A stretch of 52,748 bases of DNA from Betaproteobacteria bacterium (GTDB lineage: Bacteria > Pseudomonadota > Gammaproteobacteria > Burkholderiales > SG8-39). This document shows positions 9,416-17,827 of this stretch, piece after piece. The first letter of the stretch is position 1, and each line of letters begins with the position of its first letter. The stretch is from NCBI GenBank assembly GCA_005881575.1, contig VBCA01000012.1:1-52748 (forward strand). Reading direction: 5' to 3'. The notes beneath the pieces were generated by a model. That model made no database searches, had not been told where the DNA came from, and saw nothing but the letters and a program-made list of their open reading frames with translations. The position numbers were made by a program, and so were the translations under genes.

Positions 9416-10342
9416 TTGGTCGATCTCCACGACATCCGCTACCTACGGATCGGCACGCCCGATCTGGGGTCGGCCGTGGAGTTCGCGACCAAGATCGTCG
9501 GTCTGCAGCTCGCGGGCCGGGAGGGCAAAGCCGCGTATTTCCGCAGCGACAAGACATCGGTGCGGGGCGACACGCGCGATCACACCCTGGTCTATTTCGA
9601 GGGGGATCCCGCGGATCATACGATCGCCTTCGATCTGAAAAGTCGCGAGGACTTCGACCGCGCCGGCGCCGAGATCGAAAAGGCGGGGCACCCGGTGCGC
9701 TACGGGACAAAGGACGAATGCGAGCTGCGCCGCGTACAGCAGCTCCTCGCTTTCAAGGACCCGACCGGAAACAAGATCGAGATCGTGGTGCGCCCGTTTC
9801 ACAGCGGCGAGCGCTATTTTCCCGCGCGCGACGCCGGAATCACGCATTTCAGCCACATCGGCCTGCGGACTTCCGACGCGCCGCGCGACGAGGCTTTCTG
9901 GACGCGCCTCCTCAACGCGCGCGTATCCGACTGGATCGGCGACGCGCCGCTTCTGCGGGTGAATACCATCCACCATACGCTCGCGCTCTTTCCGTCTTCG
10001 CATCCCGGCGTGCAGCACATCAACCACCAGGTCGAGGATTTCGACGACGTGATGCGCTCTTACTATTTCCTGCGCGAGAAGGGAGTGAAGATCGTGTTCG
10101 GCCCGGGCCGCCATCCTTCCTCCTCGGCTTGCTTCCTCTACTTCGAAGGGCCGGACAGGATGGTCTACGAGTACTCGGTCGGCGTGAAGCACATCCTCCC
10201 CGAGGAAGAATCGAGCTACCGGCCGCGGCAGTTCCCGTTCGCGCCCGAGTCGTTCTGCATGTGGGGCTCGCGGCCCGACATCCCGGAGTTTCGCGAAAGC
10301 CGCGAAGGAATCAAAAACGCGCCGCTGAAGACCGCGGCGTGA
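9416..10342 (+). CDS. VOC-superfamily protein, probable extradiol dioxygenase
   Basis: A 308-residue protein with two vicinal-oxygen-chelate modules. The first begins LHDIRYLRIGTPDL; the second begins HFSHIGLRTSD. Candidate Fe(II) ligands follow the His-His-Glu order of type I extradiol dioxygenases: His in HFSHIGL, His in HINHQVEDF and Glu in VYEYSVG. The reading frame can be extended to an ATG at 9365, but those residues are encoded by the palindromic repeat. I place the start at the TTG at 9416, with GAGGGA about 8 bases upstream. A meta-cleavage role fits the nearby FAH hydrolase and alpha/beta hydrolase genes; substrate unknown. Confidence 0.78.
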   Translation: MVDLHDIRYLRIGTPDLGSAVEFATKIVGLQLAGREGKAAYFRSDKTSVRGDTRDHTLVYFEGDPADHTIAFDLKSREDFDRAGAEIEKAGHPVRYGTKDECELRRVQQLLAFKDPTGNKIEIVVRPFHSGERYFPARDAGITHFSHIGLRTSDAPRDEAFWTRLLNARVSDWIGDAPLLRVNTIHHTLALFPSSHPGVQHINHQVEDFDDVMRSYYFLREKGVKIVFGPGRHPSSSACFLYFEGPDRMVYEYSVGVKHILPEEESSYRPRQFPFAPESFCMWGSRPDIPEFRESREGIKNAPLKTAA

Positions 10343-10407
10343 CCGCACTCGCGGGGGACGCCTGAAGTCCCCTCACCGGCGTAGATCGACGTTTAGGGGG
10401 AGAACTC

Positions 10408-11463
10408 ATGGTCCGTCTGAAAATACTCTCGATCCTGGCGCTGGGCTTCTTGCTCGCGTCCTGCGCGGGCGATCCGTCGGCTCCACGCACGCCGCGTTTG
10501 CCGCACGCGCTGCTCGCGCCACCGCCATCGGCCCCGTCGCTGCAAACCGTCAACCTGATCGTGTTTCCGGGCGGCTTCAATTGGCCGATCTGGGTGGCGC
10601 AGGAAAAAGGCTTCTTCGCGAGCAACGGCATCGAGTTGAAAGTCACTCCGACGCCGAGCTCGGTGTTCCAGCTCACCAATCTCATCGACGGAAAGTTCGA
10701 CATCGCGATGACGGCGATCGACAACCTGATCGCCTACCGTGAGGGGCAAGGTGAGGTTGCCAAGCCCGGGCCGGACCTCTTCGCTTTCATGGGCGGCGAC
10801 AACGGCTTCTTGCGCCTGGTGACGGTGCCGGAGGTGAAGAGCTACGTCGCCCTGCGCGGCAGGACCCTGTCGGTCGATGCGCTCACCACGGGCTACGCGT
10901 TCGTGCTGTTCGAGATTTTGGCGCGCAACAAATTGCGCAAGGACAAGGACTACAGGGTGGTGACAGCAGGCGGCGTGCTGCAGCGGTTCCAGGCGCTCAT
11001 GGAGAAGAAGCACGCCGGCACGCTTCTTCTTTCGCCCTTCGAAGTGCAGGCCGAGGCGCGCGGCTTCAACCGCCTCGCGAACGCGACCGACGTCCTCGGC
11101 CGCTATCAGGGGCTGGTGGGCGGCGCCCGCAAGGCCTGGGCCGAGCAGAATCGCGAAGCGGTGATCGGTTATATCCGTGCTTTCAGCGAATCGGTGGACT
11201 GGCTCTACGATCCGCGCAACAAGGAAGAGGCCCTCTCGATCCTCCTGAAGAATCTGCCCAACGCGAATGCGCAGGCTGCGGAGACCGCCTACAGAGTGCT
11301 GCTCAGCCCGACCGATGGATTCCAGAAGAAAGCGAAAATCGACCTGGAAGGCGTCAGGACGGTGCTCGCGCTGCGCTCGAAATACGGGCGGCCGCGCAAG
11401 TCCCTGAGCGATCCTTCTCCCTACTACGATCCGAGCTTCTACGACGCGGCGATGAGACGCTGA
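10408..11463 (+). CDS. Lipoprotein ABC-type solute-binding protein (NMT1/SsuA-like)
   Basis: A 351-residue protein with a lipoprotein signal (LLASC, lipidated Cys19), a Pro-rich linker to about residue 45 and an NMT1/THI5-like binding domain. It includes PIWVAQEKGFFASNGIELKV and the cleft motif FDIAMTAIDN, typical of receptors for sulfonates, taurine, thiamine precursors or aromatic acids. No permease or ATPase gene is adjacent, which is unusual for an ABC receptor. A GGGGGAG site precedes the ATG. Ligand unknown; the surrounding catabolic genes suggest an aromatic or related acid. Confidence 0.82.
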   Translation: MVRLKILSILALGFLLASCAGDPSAPRTPRLPHALLAPPPSAPSLQTVNLIVFPGGFNWPIWVAQEKGFFASNGIELKVTPTPSSVFQLTNLIDGKFDIAMTAIDNLIAYREGQGEVAKPGPDLFAFMGGDNGFLRLVTVPEVKSYVALRGRTLSVDALTTGYAFVLFEILARNKLRKDKDYRVVTAGGVLQRFQALMEKKHAGTLLLSPFEVQAEARGFNRLANATDVLGRYQGLVGGARKAWAEQNREAVIGYIRAFSESVDWLYDPRNKEEALSILLKNLPNANAQAAETAYRVLLSPTDGFQKKAKIDLEGVRTVLALRSKYGRPRKSLSDPSPYYDPSFYDAAMRR

Positions 11464-11501
11464 CGCGAAGCGCGCCCGATTTTCAACCGACCAGAGAAAA
11501 C

Positions 11502-12071
11502 GTGAACACACCCGCTCACTTTCAGGTGCTCGGCATCTGCGGAAGCCTCAGGCAGAAGTCCTACAACATGGCCGCCCTCAGGGCGGCGGGGGAGCTGATG
11601 CCGCCCGGCCTGAAGCTGCGCATCACGGGCATCGGCGAGCTTCCGATCTACAACTTCGACGTCCAGGAGAAGGGTTTCCCGGCTGCGGCGACGAAGCTGC
11701 GCGACGAGATCCTCGCGGCGGACGCGCTGCTCTTCGCCTCGCCCGAATACAACTGGTCGGTCGGGGCGCCCCTCAAGAACGCGATCGACTGGATGTCGCG
11801 GTTCCAGCCGCAGCCGTTCAACAACAAGCCCGCGGCGGTGTTCAGCTGCACCACGGGCGTGGTGGGAGGTTCCCGAGGCCAATACCACTTGCGCCCGATC
11901 CTTTCGCAGCTTGGGGTGCACTGGCTCGTGAAGCCCGAGGTGTTCATCGGCAACTCGGCGAGCAAGTTCACCGACGGCAAGCTCACCGACGAGACCACGC
12001 GCAAGTTCCTCTCCGACCAGATGGTCGCGCTCGAAGACTGGATCAAGCGCGTCAAGCGCCTCGTCGCGTGA
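11502..12071 (+). CDS. NADPH-dependent FMN reductase family protein
   Basis: A 189-residue flavodoxin-like reductase. It has the FMN phosphate-binding loop GSLRQKSYN (near residues 15-23), the SPEYNWSVGAPLKNAIDW motif that contacts the isoalloxazine ring, and a C-terminal helix. These match the ChrR/YieF and SsuE-like quinone or chromate reductases. The start is a GTG at 11502 with only a weak ribosome-binding site (GAGAAAA). It lies 10 bases before the FAH gene and probably supplies reduced flavin or reduces quinones in the same pathway. Confidence 0.85.
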   Translation: MNTPAHFQVLGICGSLRQKSYNMAALRAAGELMPPGLKLRITGIGELPIYNFDVQEKGFPAAATKLRDEILAADALLFASPEYNWSVGAPLKNAIDWMSRFQPQPFNNKPAAVFSCTTGVVGGSRGQYHLRPILSQLGVHWLVKPEVFIGNSASKFTDGKLTDETTRKFLSDQMVALEDWIKRVKRLVA

Positions 12072-12081
12072 AGGGAAGACC

Positions 12082-13014
12082 ATGAGCTACAAGCTGCTGA
12101 GTTTCAAGTCGGGCGGGGAAGCGCGCGCGGGGCTCCTCGTCGGCGAGCGGGTCTACGATGCGGCGCGCGTTACTGGCGAGTCCGCTTGGGCAACGGTGCT
12201 CGGTGCGCTGCAGGATTGGCCGAAGGCGCAGCGCGAGTTCGCCGCCTTCGCGAAGCGCATCGCCTCCGGAAAGAGCAAGGCGAAAGGTCTGCAGCTCAAG
12301 CGCGCGAGGCTGCTCGCGCCGGTGCTCTATCCGGGCGACATCTATTGCGCGGGCGCCAACTACACCGATCACATGGCCGAGATGGCGCGTGCGCAGGGCA
12401 AGGAGCCGGGGCCGACGATGAAGGATCTGGGCGAGAAGCCCTGGCACTTCGTCAAGACTTCCCGGAGCTCGGTGGTCGGGCCCGGCGCGAAAGTGAAGCT
12501 TCCGGCCTACTCGCAGAAGGTGGACTGGGAAGTCGAGCTCGCGGTCGTGATCGGCAGGGCCGCGAAAAACGTGCCGGCGGAGAAGGCGCTCGCCTGCGTC
12601 GCCGGCTACACCATCGCGAACGATCTCTCGGCGCGAGACGCGATGAGGCGCGACAAGAACCCGCCGACTTCGCCCTTCCATTACGACTGGGTCAGCCAGA
12701 AGTGCTTCGACGGCTCCTGCCCGCTCGGGCCCTGGATCGTCCCGGCGGACGAGCTCCGCGATCCGCACCAGCTCGGCATCAAGCTGTGGGTGAACGGCGA
12801 GCTGATGCAGGACTCCCATACGAGCAAGCTGATCTTCGATACCGCCGAGCAGATCGCGATGCTGTCTTCGCGCGTGACTCTCCTGCCGGGCGACCTCATT
12901 CTCACCGGAACTCCGGCCGGTGTGGGCATGGGACGGGGCCGGTTCCTCAAACCCGGCGATGCCGTGAAGCTGTGGATCGAGGAGATCGGCGAGTTGAACC
13001 ATACGCTCGCCTGA
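12082..13014 (+). CDS. Fumarylacetoacetate hydrolase family protein
   Basis: A 310-residue FAH-fold protein. It has the GDIYCAGANYTDH segment (85-97), metal ligands Glu150 and Glu152 in DWEVELAVVIG, and Asp181 in IANDLSARD. The C-terminal TGTPAGVGMGRG loop is present. The family hydrolyses or decarboxylates 2,4-dioxo and 2-oxo-4-enoic acids, for example ring-cleavage products and fumarylpyruvate. The gene is followed after 37 bases by a carboxymuconolactone-decarboxylase-like gene and preceded by the flavin reductase gene. It probably acts in the lower part of an aromatic pathway; exact substrate not determinable by eye. Confidence 0.88.
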   Translation: MSYKLLSFKSGGEARAGLLVGERVYDAARVTGESAWATVLGALQDWPKAQREFAAFAKRIASGKSKAKGLQLKRARLLAPVLYPGDIYCAGANYTDHMAEMARAQGKEPGPTMKDLGEKPWHFVKTSRSSVVGPGAKVKLPAYSQKVDWEVELAVVIGRAAKNVPAEKALACVAGYTIANDLSARDAMRRDKNPPTSPFHYDWVSQKCFDGSCPLGPWIVPADELRDPHQLGIKLWVNGELMQDSHTSKLIFDTAEQIAMLSSRVTLLPGDLILTGTPAGVGMGRGRFLKPGDAVKLWIEEIGELNHTLA

Positions 13015-13051
13015 GCGTCCCGCGCGGAAATCAACCGAAAGGATCGAAGCG

Positions 13052-13441
13052 ATGTCGAAAGAACTGTGGGACAAGGGACTCGCCGTGCGCAAGGAAGTGC
13101 TCGGCGCCGAGTACGTCGAGCGCAACCTCGCGAGCGCGGACGATTTCAACATGCCGATGCAGGAGCTGGTCACCCAGTCCTGCTGGGGCTGGCTGTGGGC
13201 GCGGCCGCAAATGTCGCGCAAGATGCGAAGCCTGATCAATCTGGGGATACTGTCGGCGCTGAACCGCCCGCACGAATTCAAGGCGCATATGAAGGGCGCG
13301 CTCACCAACGGCTGCTCGCGCGAAGAGATCCGCGAGGTCCTGCTTCAGGTGGCGGTGTATTGCGGCATGCCCGCGGGAGTGGAGGCGTTCAGGCTCGCCC
13401 GCGAGGCGATGAAGGAATACGAGCAGGAAAAACGGTCATGA
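13052..13441 (+). CDS. Carboxymuconolactone decarboxylase family protein
   Basis: A 129-residue all-helical protein. It shows the CMD pattern: LWARPQMSRKMRSLINLGILSALNRPHEFKAH as helix 2-3 and a C-terminal segment REVLLQVAVYCGMPAGVEAF, where the Cys and Gly-x-Pro correspond to the PcaC active-site region. 4-carboxymuconolactone decarboxylase (PcaC) is the nearest named relative and the length matches, but no pcaB or pcaD is nearby. I therefore leave it unnamed. A GAAAGGA site precedes the ATG. It ends 6 bases from the convergent lipoprotein gene. Confidence 0.85.
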   Translation: MSKELWDKGLAVRKEVLGAEYVERNLASADDFNMPMQELVTQSCWGWLWARPQMSRKMRSLINLGILSALNRPHEFKAHMKGALTNGCSREEIREVLLQVAVYCGMPAGVEAFRLAREAMKEYEQEKRS

Positions 13442-13447
13442 AGGCGG

Positions 13448-13942
13448 TCAACGCCGGCCCCGCCCGCCGCCCGGGAGGAAGACCTCGTCGAGCCTCAACG
13501 TGGTTCTCACCGTGCCGCCGGTGCGATCGAACAGGACGTTGAAGAACCTGTAAGTGATTTCGAAATAACGCCAGACCCACACTTCTTCGTCGCGCGCCGG
13601 AAAATACCAGACCTCCTTCGGCCGACCGAGCAGCCGGCGCACGTCGTCGCGGGACATTCCCGCGACGACCTTCGAGAAGTACTCCTCCTTCAGCACCTGG
13701 CGGACTGCCCGCACGGCCCGGTCAGGACCGATGTCGATCATGAAGGTCTGCACGCCGCTCGGGCCCATCGGATATTCCCAGACCTCGGAGCCGTCGGCGT
13801 TTGTCCACACGGTGCCGGGCGGGCCGACGCGCGCTTCGACCGTCAGCGCGGAATCCCCGGGGGATAGGGCGGAGAAATTCGCGCACCCGGCCGCGAGCAA
13901 AGTCAGGGCGAGCAGGGCGGTGCGACGAAGCGCTGCGATCAT
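13448..13942 (-). CDS. SmpA/OmlA-like lipoprotein, paralogue 1 of 3
   Basis: A 164-residue lipoprotein with the signal LTLLAAGC (Cys20). After the Cys come two related modules. The first (about 30-60) has the pattern V-G-P-P-x-x-V-W-x-N-x-D-G-S-E-V-W-E-Y-P. The second (about 94-130) has GMSRDDVRRLLGRP followed by D-E-E-V-W-V-W-R-Y. This resembles the BamE/SmpA/OmlA fold used by outer-membrane assembly lipoproteins. It is one of three tandem copies on the minus strand (13448-14985), last in order of transcription. Function unknown. Confidence 0.75.
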   Translation of the reverse strand: MIAALRRTALLALTLLAAGCANFSALSPGDSALTVEARVGPPGTVWTNADGSEVWEYPMGPSGVQTFMIDIGPDRAVRAVRQVLKEEYFSKVVAGMSRDDVRRLLGRPKEVWYFPARDEEVWVWRYFEITYRFFNVLFDRTGGTVRTTLRLDEVFLPGGGRGRR

Positions 13943-13989
13943 GAAGCGAAACGCTCGGCTATTGCGCGGAGAAAAGGTCCGGGCAGCGC

Positions 13990-14484
13990 TCAGCGTTGCT
14001 TGCTGTCGCTCGTATCGACTTGGAACTTCGAAACCGTCTTGAGCCTGCCTGTGGGCCTGTCGAACTGGACGTAAAGGTCCATGGTGCGGACTTTCCAGGC
14101 GCGATACCGCCAGGACCATATCTCTTCGTCGGTACGGTTGGAAAAGCCGACGTACCGCGGGCTGCCGACCAGCCGGCGCACCTCCTCGCGCGACATCCCG
14201 GCCTGCAGCTTGGAGATGGTCTCCTCGCTCAGCACCTGGCGGACTTCCCGCACCGCGCGGTCGGGGCCCAGCGTCACCATGTAAGTTTCGACCCCGAAGG
14301 GCCCCCGCGGATATTCCCAGACCTCGGAGCCGTCGGCGTTCTTCCACACGTTCGCGGGCGCGCCCGCCAGCGTTTCGATCTGCTGGGCGGAAGCGCCCGG
14401 CTCGATGGCGGCAAAATTCGCGCACCCCGCCGCGAACAGGGCGGGAAACAGCACAAGAACGGCGCGGGAAAGTATCGTGTTCAT
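13990..14484 (-). CDS. SmpA/OmlA-like lipoprotein, paralogue 2 of 3
   Basis: A 164-residue lipoprotein with signal PALFAAGC (Cys21), followed by the same two-module layout as its neighbours. Module one has AGAPANVWKNADGSEVWEYP. Module two has GMSREEVRRLVGSP and DEEIWSWRY. A GAGGGGG site lies just before the ATG. The C-terminal tail differs from the other copies (VSKFQVDTSDSKQR in place of an R-L-D-E ending), so this copy is the most diverged at its end. Probably anchored to the outer membrane; function unknown. Confidence 0.75.
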   Translation of the reverse strand: MNTILSRAVLVLFPALFAAGCANFAAIEPGASAQQIETLAGAPANVWKNADGSEVWEYPRGPFGVETYMVTLGPDRAVREVRQVLSEETISKLQAGMSREEVRRLVGSPRYVGFSNRTDEEIWSWRYRAWKVRTMDLYVQFDRPTGRLKTVSKFQVDTSDSKQR

Positions 14485-14499
14485 GACCCCCTCGACGCT

Positions 14500-14985
14500 T
14501 CAGCAGTCGTGGTCCATCCAGAGGATTTCGTCGAGCCTCTGGGTGGTCTTGACCGTCCCTGCGGTCCGGTCAAAGAGCACGTTGAAGAACATCGGATTCT
14601 GCTGCTGGTAGCGCCAGGACCATACCTCTTCGTCGCGCGCGCTGAACACCATGATGTCCCCGGGCTTGCCGAGCAGCTGCCGCACCTCGTCGCGGGACAT
14701 TCCCGCGCGCACCCTCGAAAAGTACTCGTCGTTCAACACCTGGCGGACTTCCCGGACTGCGTGGTCGGATCCGAGGGTCACCATGTAGGTCACCCTTCCG
14801 AGCGGACCGCCCGGATATTCCCAGACCTCCGATCCGTCGGCGTTCTTCCTGACCGTCTCGGGCGCGCCGAGCTTCGCCTGGACCTGCTGCGCCGGCATCC
14901 CGCTCGCGACGGTGTTGAAATTTGCGCATCCGGCAAGGGACGCCGCGAGCGCGAAGAGCAGAAGGCCGAGGGTGGCTTTTGGCAT
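14500..14985 (-). CDS. SmpA/OmlA-like lipoprotein, paralogue 3 of 3
   Basis: A 161-residue lipoprotein with signal AASLAGC (Cys20), first of the tandem set in transcription order. Modules: LGAPETVRKNADGSEVWEYP, then GMSRDEVRQLLGKP with DEEVWSWRY. Its tail (FDRTAGTVKTTQRLDEI) is nearly the same as in copy 1, so copies 1 and 3 are the closest pair. The frame is open to a GTG at 15012, but the ATG at 14985 gives a normal-length signal peptide. The promoter would lie in 14986-15089, shared with the divergent GalD-like gene. Confidence 0.75.
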   Translation of the reverse strand: MPKATLGLLLFALAASLAGCANFNTVASGMPAQQVQAKLGAPETVRKNADGSEVWEYPGGPLGRVTYMVTLGSDHAVREVRQVLNDEYFSRVRAGMSRDEVRQLLGKPGDIMVFSARDEEVWSWRYQQQNPMFFNVLFDRTAGTVKTTQRLDEILWMDHDC

Positions 14986-15089
14986 GATATCGATCCAATG
15001 AGGTACGATCACAGACTCGAACGAAGGCTCGACTCCGTAAACATCGCCATGTTAGCCCCTATTCCTAGGACCAGCGTGCCGCATACAAG

Positions 15090-16178
15090 ATGACAGGCCA
15101 GCGCAAGATACCTTGTGTGCTCATGCGCGGCGGCACCTCGCGGGGTCCTTATTTCCTCGCCTCGGACCTGCCTGCGGATCCCGGGCGGCGCGACGCAGTC
15201 CTGCTCAGCGTCATGGGCTCTCCGCATTCGCTGCAGGTCGACGGCATCGGGGGATCCAATACCTTGACGAGCAAGGTCGCGATCGTCAGCCGGTCGCAGC
15301 GCGAGGGCGCCGATGTGGATTACCTGTTTGCGCAGGTCTCGGTGACGGAAGCGTTCGTCGATACCAAGCCCAACTGCGGCAACATGCTCGCGGGCGTCGG
15401 CCCGTTCGCGATCGATGTCGGTTTGGTTCGCCCTCGGAATCCCACCACGACGGTGCGCATCTACAACGTCAACACGCAGACGCTGATCGAAGCGGTGATC
15501 CAGACTCCCGGAGGGCAGGTCGAGTATGCGGGCGACACGCGCATCGACGGCGTTACCGAGCCTGCGGCGCCGATCAAGCTGACCTTTCTCGATGCGCTCG
15601 GCGCCGTGACGGGGAAGCTGCTGCCGACCGGAAACAGCCTGGACCGCATCGACGGGATCGAGGCGAGCTGCGTGGACATGGCGATGCCGGTGATGATCAT
15701 GGCTGCCGAAGCGTTCGGAAAGACCGGGCGCGAAACGCCGCAGGAGCTGGATGCGGACAAGGCGATGCTGAAAAAAATCGAGGCGCTCCGGTTGGAAGCC
15801 GGCAGGCGCATGGGGATGGGGGACGTATCGCGCCTGGTCGTGCCCAAACCCGTGCTGGTCTCGCGCCCGGCGCAGGGCGGGAACATCGCATCGCGCTACT
15901 TCACGCCGCACGCCTGCCACAGCTCGCATGCGGTGACCGGCGCGCTCGCCGTGGGCACCGCCGCGGTGCTTCCCGGAACCGTCGCGAGCCGCTACATCGA
16001 GCCCAAGGGATTTTCCGGCGGCGTGCTCAGCATCGAGCATCCCTCGGGTCACATCGAGGTGGACCTGGTCACCGACCGATCGGGAGCGGTGCCGGTGGTC
16101 GAGCGCGCCTCGTTCGTGCGCACCGCGCGGCGCATCTTCGACGGGCATGTCTACGTGCCCGACGCGCTTTTCGACTGA
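15090..16178 (+). CDS. GalD-like 4-oxalomesaconate tautomerase (PrpF family)
   Basis: A 362-residue PrpF/GalD-fold isomerase. It carries the N-terminal MRGGTSRGPYF motif (about residues 11-21), DGIGGSNTLTSKVAIVS, PNCGNMLAGVGPFA with a catalytic-type Cys, and HPSGHIEV near the C-terminus. GalD of Pseudomonas putida converts 4-oxalomesaconate between keto and enol forms in gallate and protocatechuate 4,5-cleavage. PrpF, the alternative, isomerises 2-methylaconitate and usually travels with prpC/acnD, which is not the case here. The tautomerase call is thus preferred but the exact substrate is unproven. Confidence 0.82.
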   Translation: MTGQRKIPCVLMRGGTSRGPYFLASDLPADPGRRDAVLLSVMGSPHSLQVDGIGGSNTLTSKVAIVSRSQREGADVDYLFAQVSVTEAFVDTKPNCGNMLAGVGPFAIDVGLVRPRNPTTTVRIYNVNTQTLIEAVIQTPGGQVEYAGDTRIDGVTEPAAPIKLTFLDALGAVTGKLLPTGNSLDRIDGIEASCVDMAMPVMIMAAEAFGKTGRETPQELDADKAMLKKIEALRLEAGRRMGMGDVSRLVVPKPVLVSRPAQGGNIASRYFTPHACHSSHAVTGALAVGTAAVLPGTVASRYIEPKGFSGGVLSIEHPSGHIEVDLVTDRSGAVPVVERASFVRTARRIFDGHVYVPDALFD

Positions 16179-16182
16179 TTTC

Positions 16183-16626
16183 GTGCGCGCGACGTTGCAC
16201 CTCTTCGTGCTGGTCCTGGCCGGCTGCGGTCCGGCCTGGGGCCAGGCTCCGACTCCCGCGGGCCTGTGGCAGACCGTGAGCGACAAGACGGGGCAGCCCG
16301 CCGGCCTGGTGCGCGTCGTGGAGGTCGACGGGGAATACCTCGGCACGGTCGTCGCCGTGTTTTCTCCGCCCAGGCCGGATGCCAATCCCTTGTGCACCCT
16401 GTGCGAAGGCGATCTGAAGGACAAGCCGGTCGTGGGGATGACCATACTTCGCGGCGTGCGGCGATCGGGAGACGGCTATTCGACCGGCCGGATACTGGAC
16501 CCCGACGAGGGGCAGTTCTACAAGTGCCGCATCGCGCTGCTCGATGACGGGCGCAAACTCGAAGTTCGCGGCTACATCGGCATACCGCTCCTCGGCCGGT
16601 CCCAGACCTGGGTTCGCAAGGAGTAG
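16183..16626 (+). CDS. DUF2147 exported protein
   Basis: A 147-residue protein with a signal peptide and the DUF2147 pattern: GLWQTVSDKTGQPAGLVRVVE near the mature N-terminus, CTLCEGDLKDKPVVGMTIL in the middle and RGYIGIPLLGRSQTWVR at the end. The family is a small lipocalin-like beta barrel of unknown function. I place the start at the GTG at 16183, 4 bases after the GalD-like stop; an ATG at 16147 would add residues read from the end of that gene. The Cys in LAGC could also make this a lipoprotein, although the signal appears to continue to GQA. Confidence 0.8.
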   Translation: MRATLHLFVLVLAGCGPAWGQAPTPAGLWQTVSDKTGQPAGLVRVVEVDGEYLGTVVAVFSPPRPDANPLCTLCEGDLKDKPVVGMTILRGVRRSGDGYSTGRILDPDEGQFYKCRIALLDDGRKLEVRGYIGIPLLGRSQTWVRKE

Positions 16627-16633
16627 CTCGACC

Positions 16634-17827
16634 GTGCACGACCGGCCGGCGGACCAGGGCAGCGCGTACGCGATGAAGCCCTCGGCGCACAACGCGAAGC
16701 TCACAGAAGTGGGGCGCGGCACGCCGATGGGCGAGCTGCTGCGCCGCTACTGGCACCCGGTGGGGCTGGCCTCGCACGCGACCGCCACGCCGCGCCCGGT
16801 GCGCGTCCTGGGGGAAGACCTCATCCTCTTCCGCGATGGCGCCGGGCGGACGGGCCTCGTGCACGCCCGCTGCTGCCATCGCGGCGCCAGTCTCTATTAT
16901 GGCCGCGTCGACGAGCGCGGCATCCGCTGCTGTTATCACGGCTGGCTCTTCGACGTGCAGGGCAACTGCCTCGAGCAGCCCTGCGAGCCCGAGGCCGGCG
17001 CGAAGCACCGACACACCGCGCGCCAGCCCTGGTATCCGCTCGGGGAGCGCTACGGCCTGATATTCGCCTACATGGGGCCGCCGCAGAAGAAGCCCGCGCT
17101 GCCGAGGTTCGACGCGCTGGAGGAGCTCGCGGCCGGCGAGCTCGTCGACGCGGACGACACGAGCATAGGCTCGGGCGGCGGCGTCATCGTGCCGTGCAAC
17201 TGGCTGCAGCACTACGAGAACCTGATGGATCCGTATCACGTGCCGATCCTGCACGGCAGCTTCAGCGGCCCGCAGTTCGTGCCCATGATGGGCGTGATGC
17301 CGCAGGTGGAGTTCGAGCCCACGCCGCGCGGCCTCAAGTCGACCAGCGTGCGCAAGCTCGCAGATGGCCGCGTGTTCCTGCGCGTCACCGAGGCGGTCCT
17401 GCCGACGCTGCGCGTGGTGCCGAATCCGCGCGTCGCTGGCTACGGCCGGGTGGAGTCCATCGGCTGGGTGGTGCCGATCGACGATACCCACTTTCGTATC
17501 TATACCGCGGGCCGGGTCAGCGAGCGCGGCGAGCTCGGGCGCGGGCGCTCGAAGATGAACGGCAAGTTCTGGCGCGAGCTGACCGAAGAGGAGCACCAGC
17601 GCTTTCCCGGCGACTGGGAAGCGCAGACCGGGCAGGGTCCGATCACGCTGCATTCGGAGGAGCATTTGCGGACCAGCGATCGGGGCATCGTCATGCTGCG
17701 CCGGCTGCTCGAGCGCCAGGTGGACGCCGTGGCGAAAGGCGAGGATCCGCTCGGCGTGTGCTTCGACGACGAATCCGCCTGCGTGCATCTGGAAGCGGGG
17801 CAGCACCTGCTCGAGGGCGCGTCATGA
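16634..17827 (+). CDS. Rieske non-haem iron oxygenase, large subunit
   Basis: A ring-hydroxylating or demethylating oxygenase of about 397 residues. The Rieske 2Fe-2S ligands are in ARCCHRG and, 16 residues on, RCCYHGW. The mononuclear iron site is ENLMDPYHVPILHG, with the His-x4-His ligand pair. The N-terminal motif RVG/EVGRGTPMGELLRRYWHPV is typical of the phthalate/vanillate-type (group I) oxygenases, which need a separate reductase that is not encoded nearby. The GTG at 16634 has AAGGAG 10 bases upstream; the ATG at 16673 fits family length better but lacks a clear site. Its stop overlaps the next start (ATGA). Confidence 0.88.
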   Translation: MHDRPADQGSAYAMKPSAHNAKLTEVGRGTPMGELLRRYWHPVGLASHATATPRPVRVLGEDLILFRDGAGRTGLVHARCCHRGASLYYGRVDERGIRCCYHGWLFDVQGNCLEQPCEPEAGAKHRHTARQPWYPLGERYGLIFAYMGPPQKKPALPRFDALEELAAGELVDADDTSIGSGGGVIVPCNWLQHYENLMDPYHVPILHGSFSGPQFVPMMGVMPQVEFEPTPRGLKSTSVRKLADGRVFLRVTEAVLPTLRVVPNPRVAGYGRVESIGWVVPIDDTHFRIYTAGRVSERGELGRGRSKMNGKFWRELTEEEHQRFPGDWEAQTGQGPITLHSEEHLRTSDRGIVMLRRLLERQVDAVAKGEDPLGVCFDDESACVHLEAGQHLLEGAS

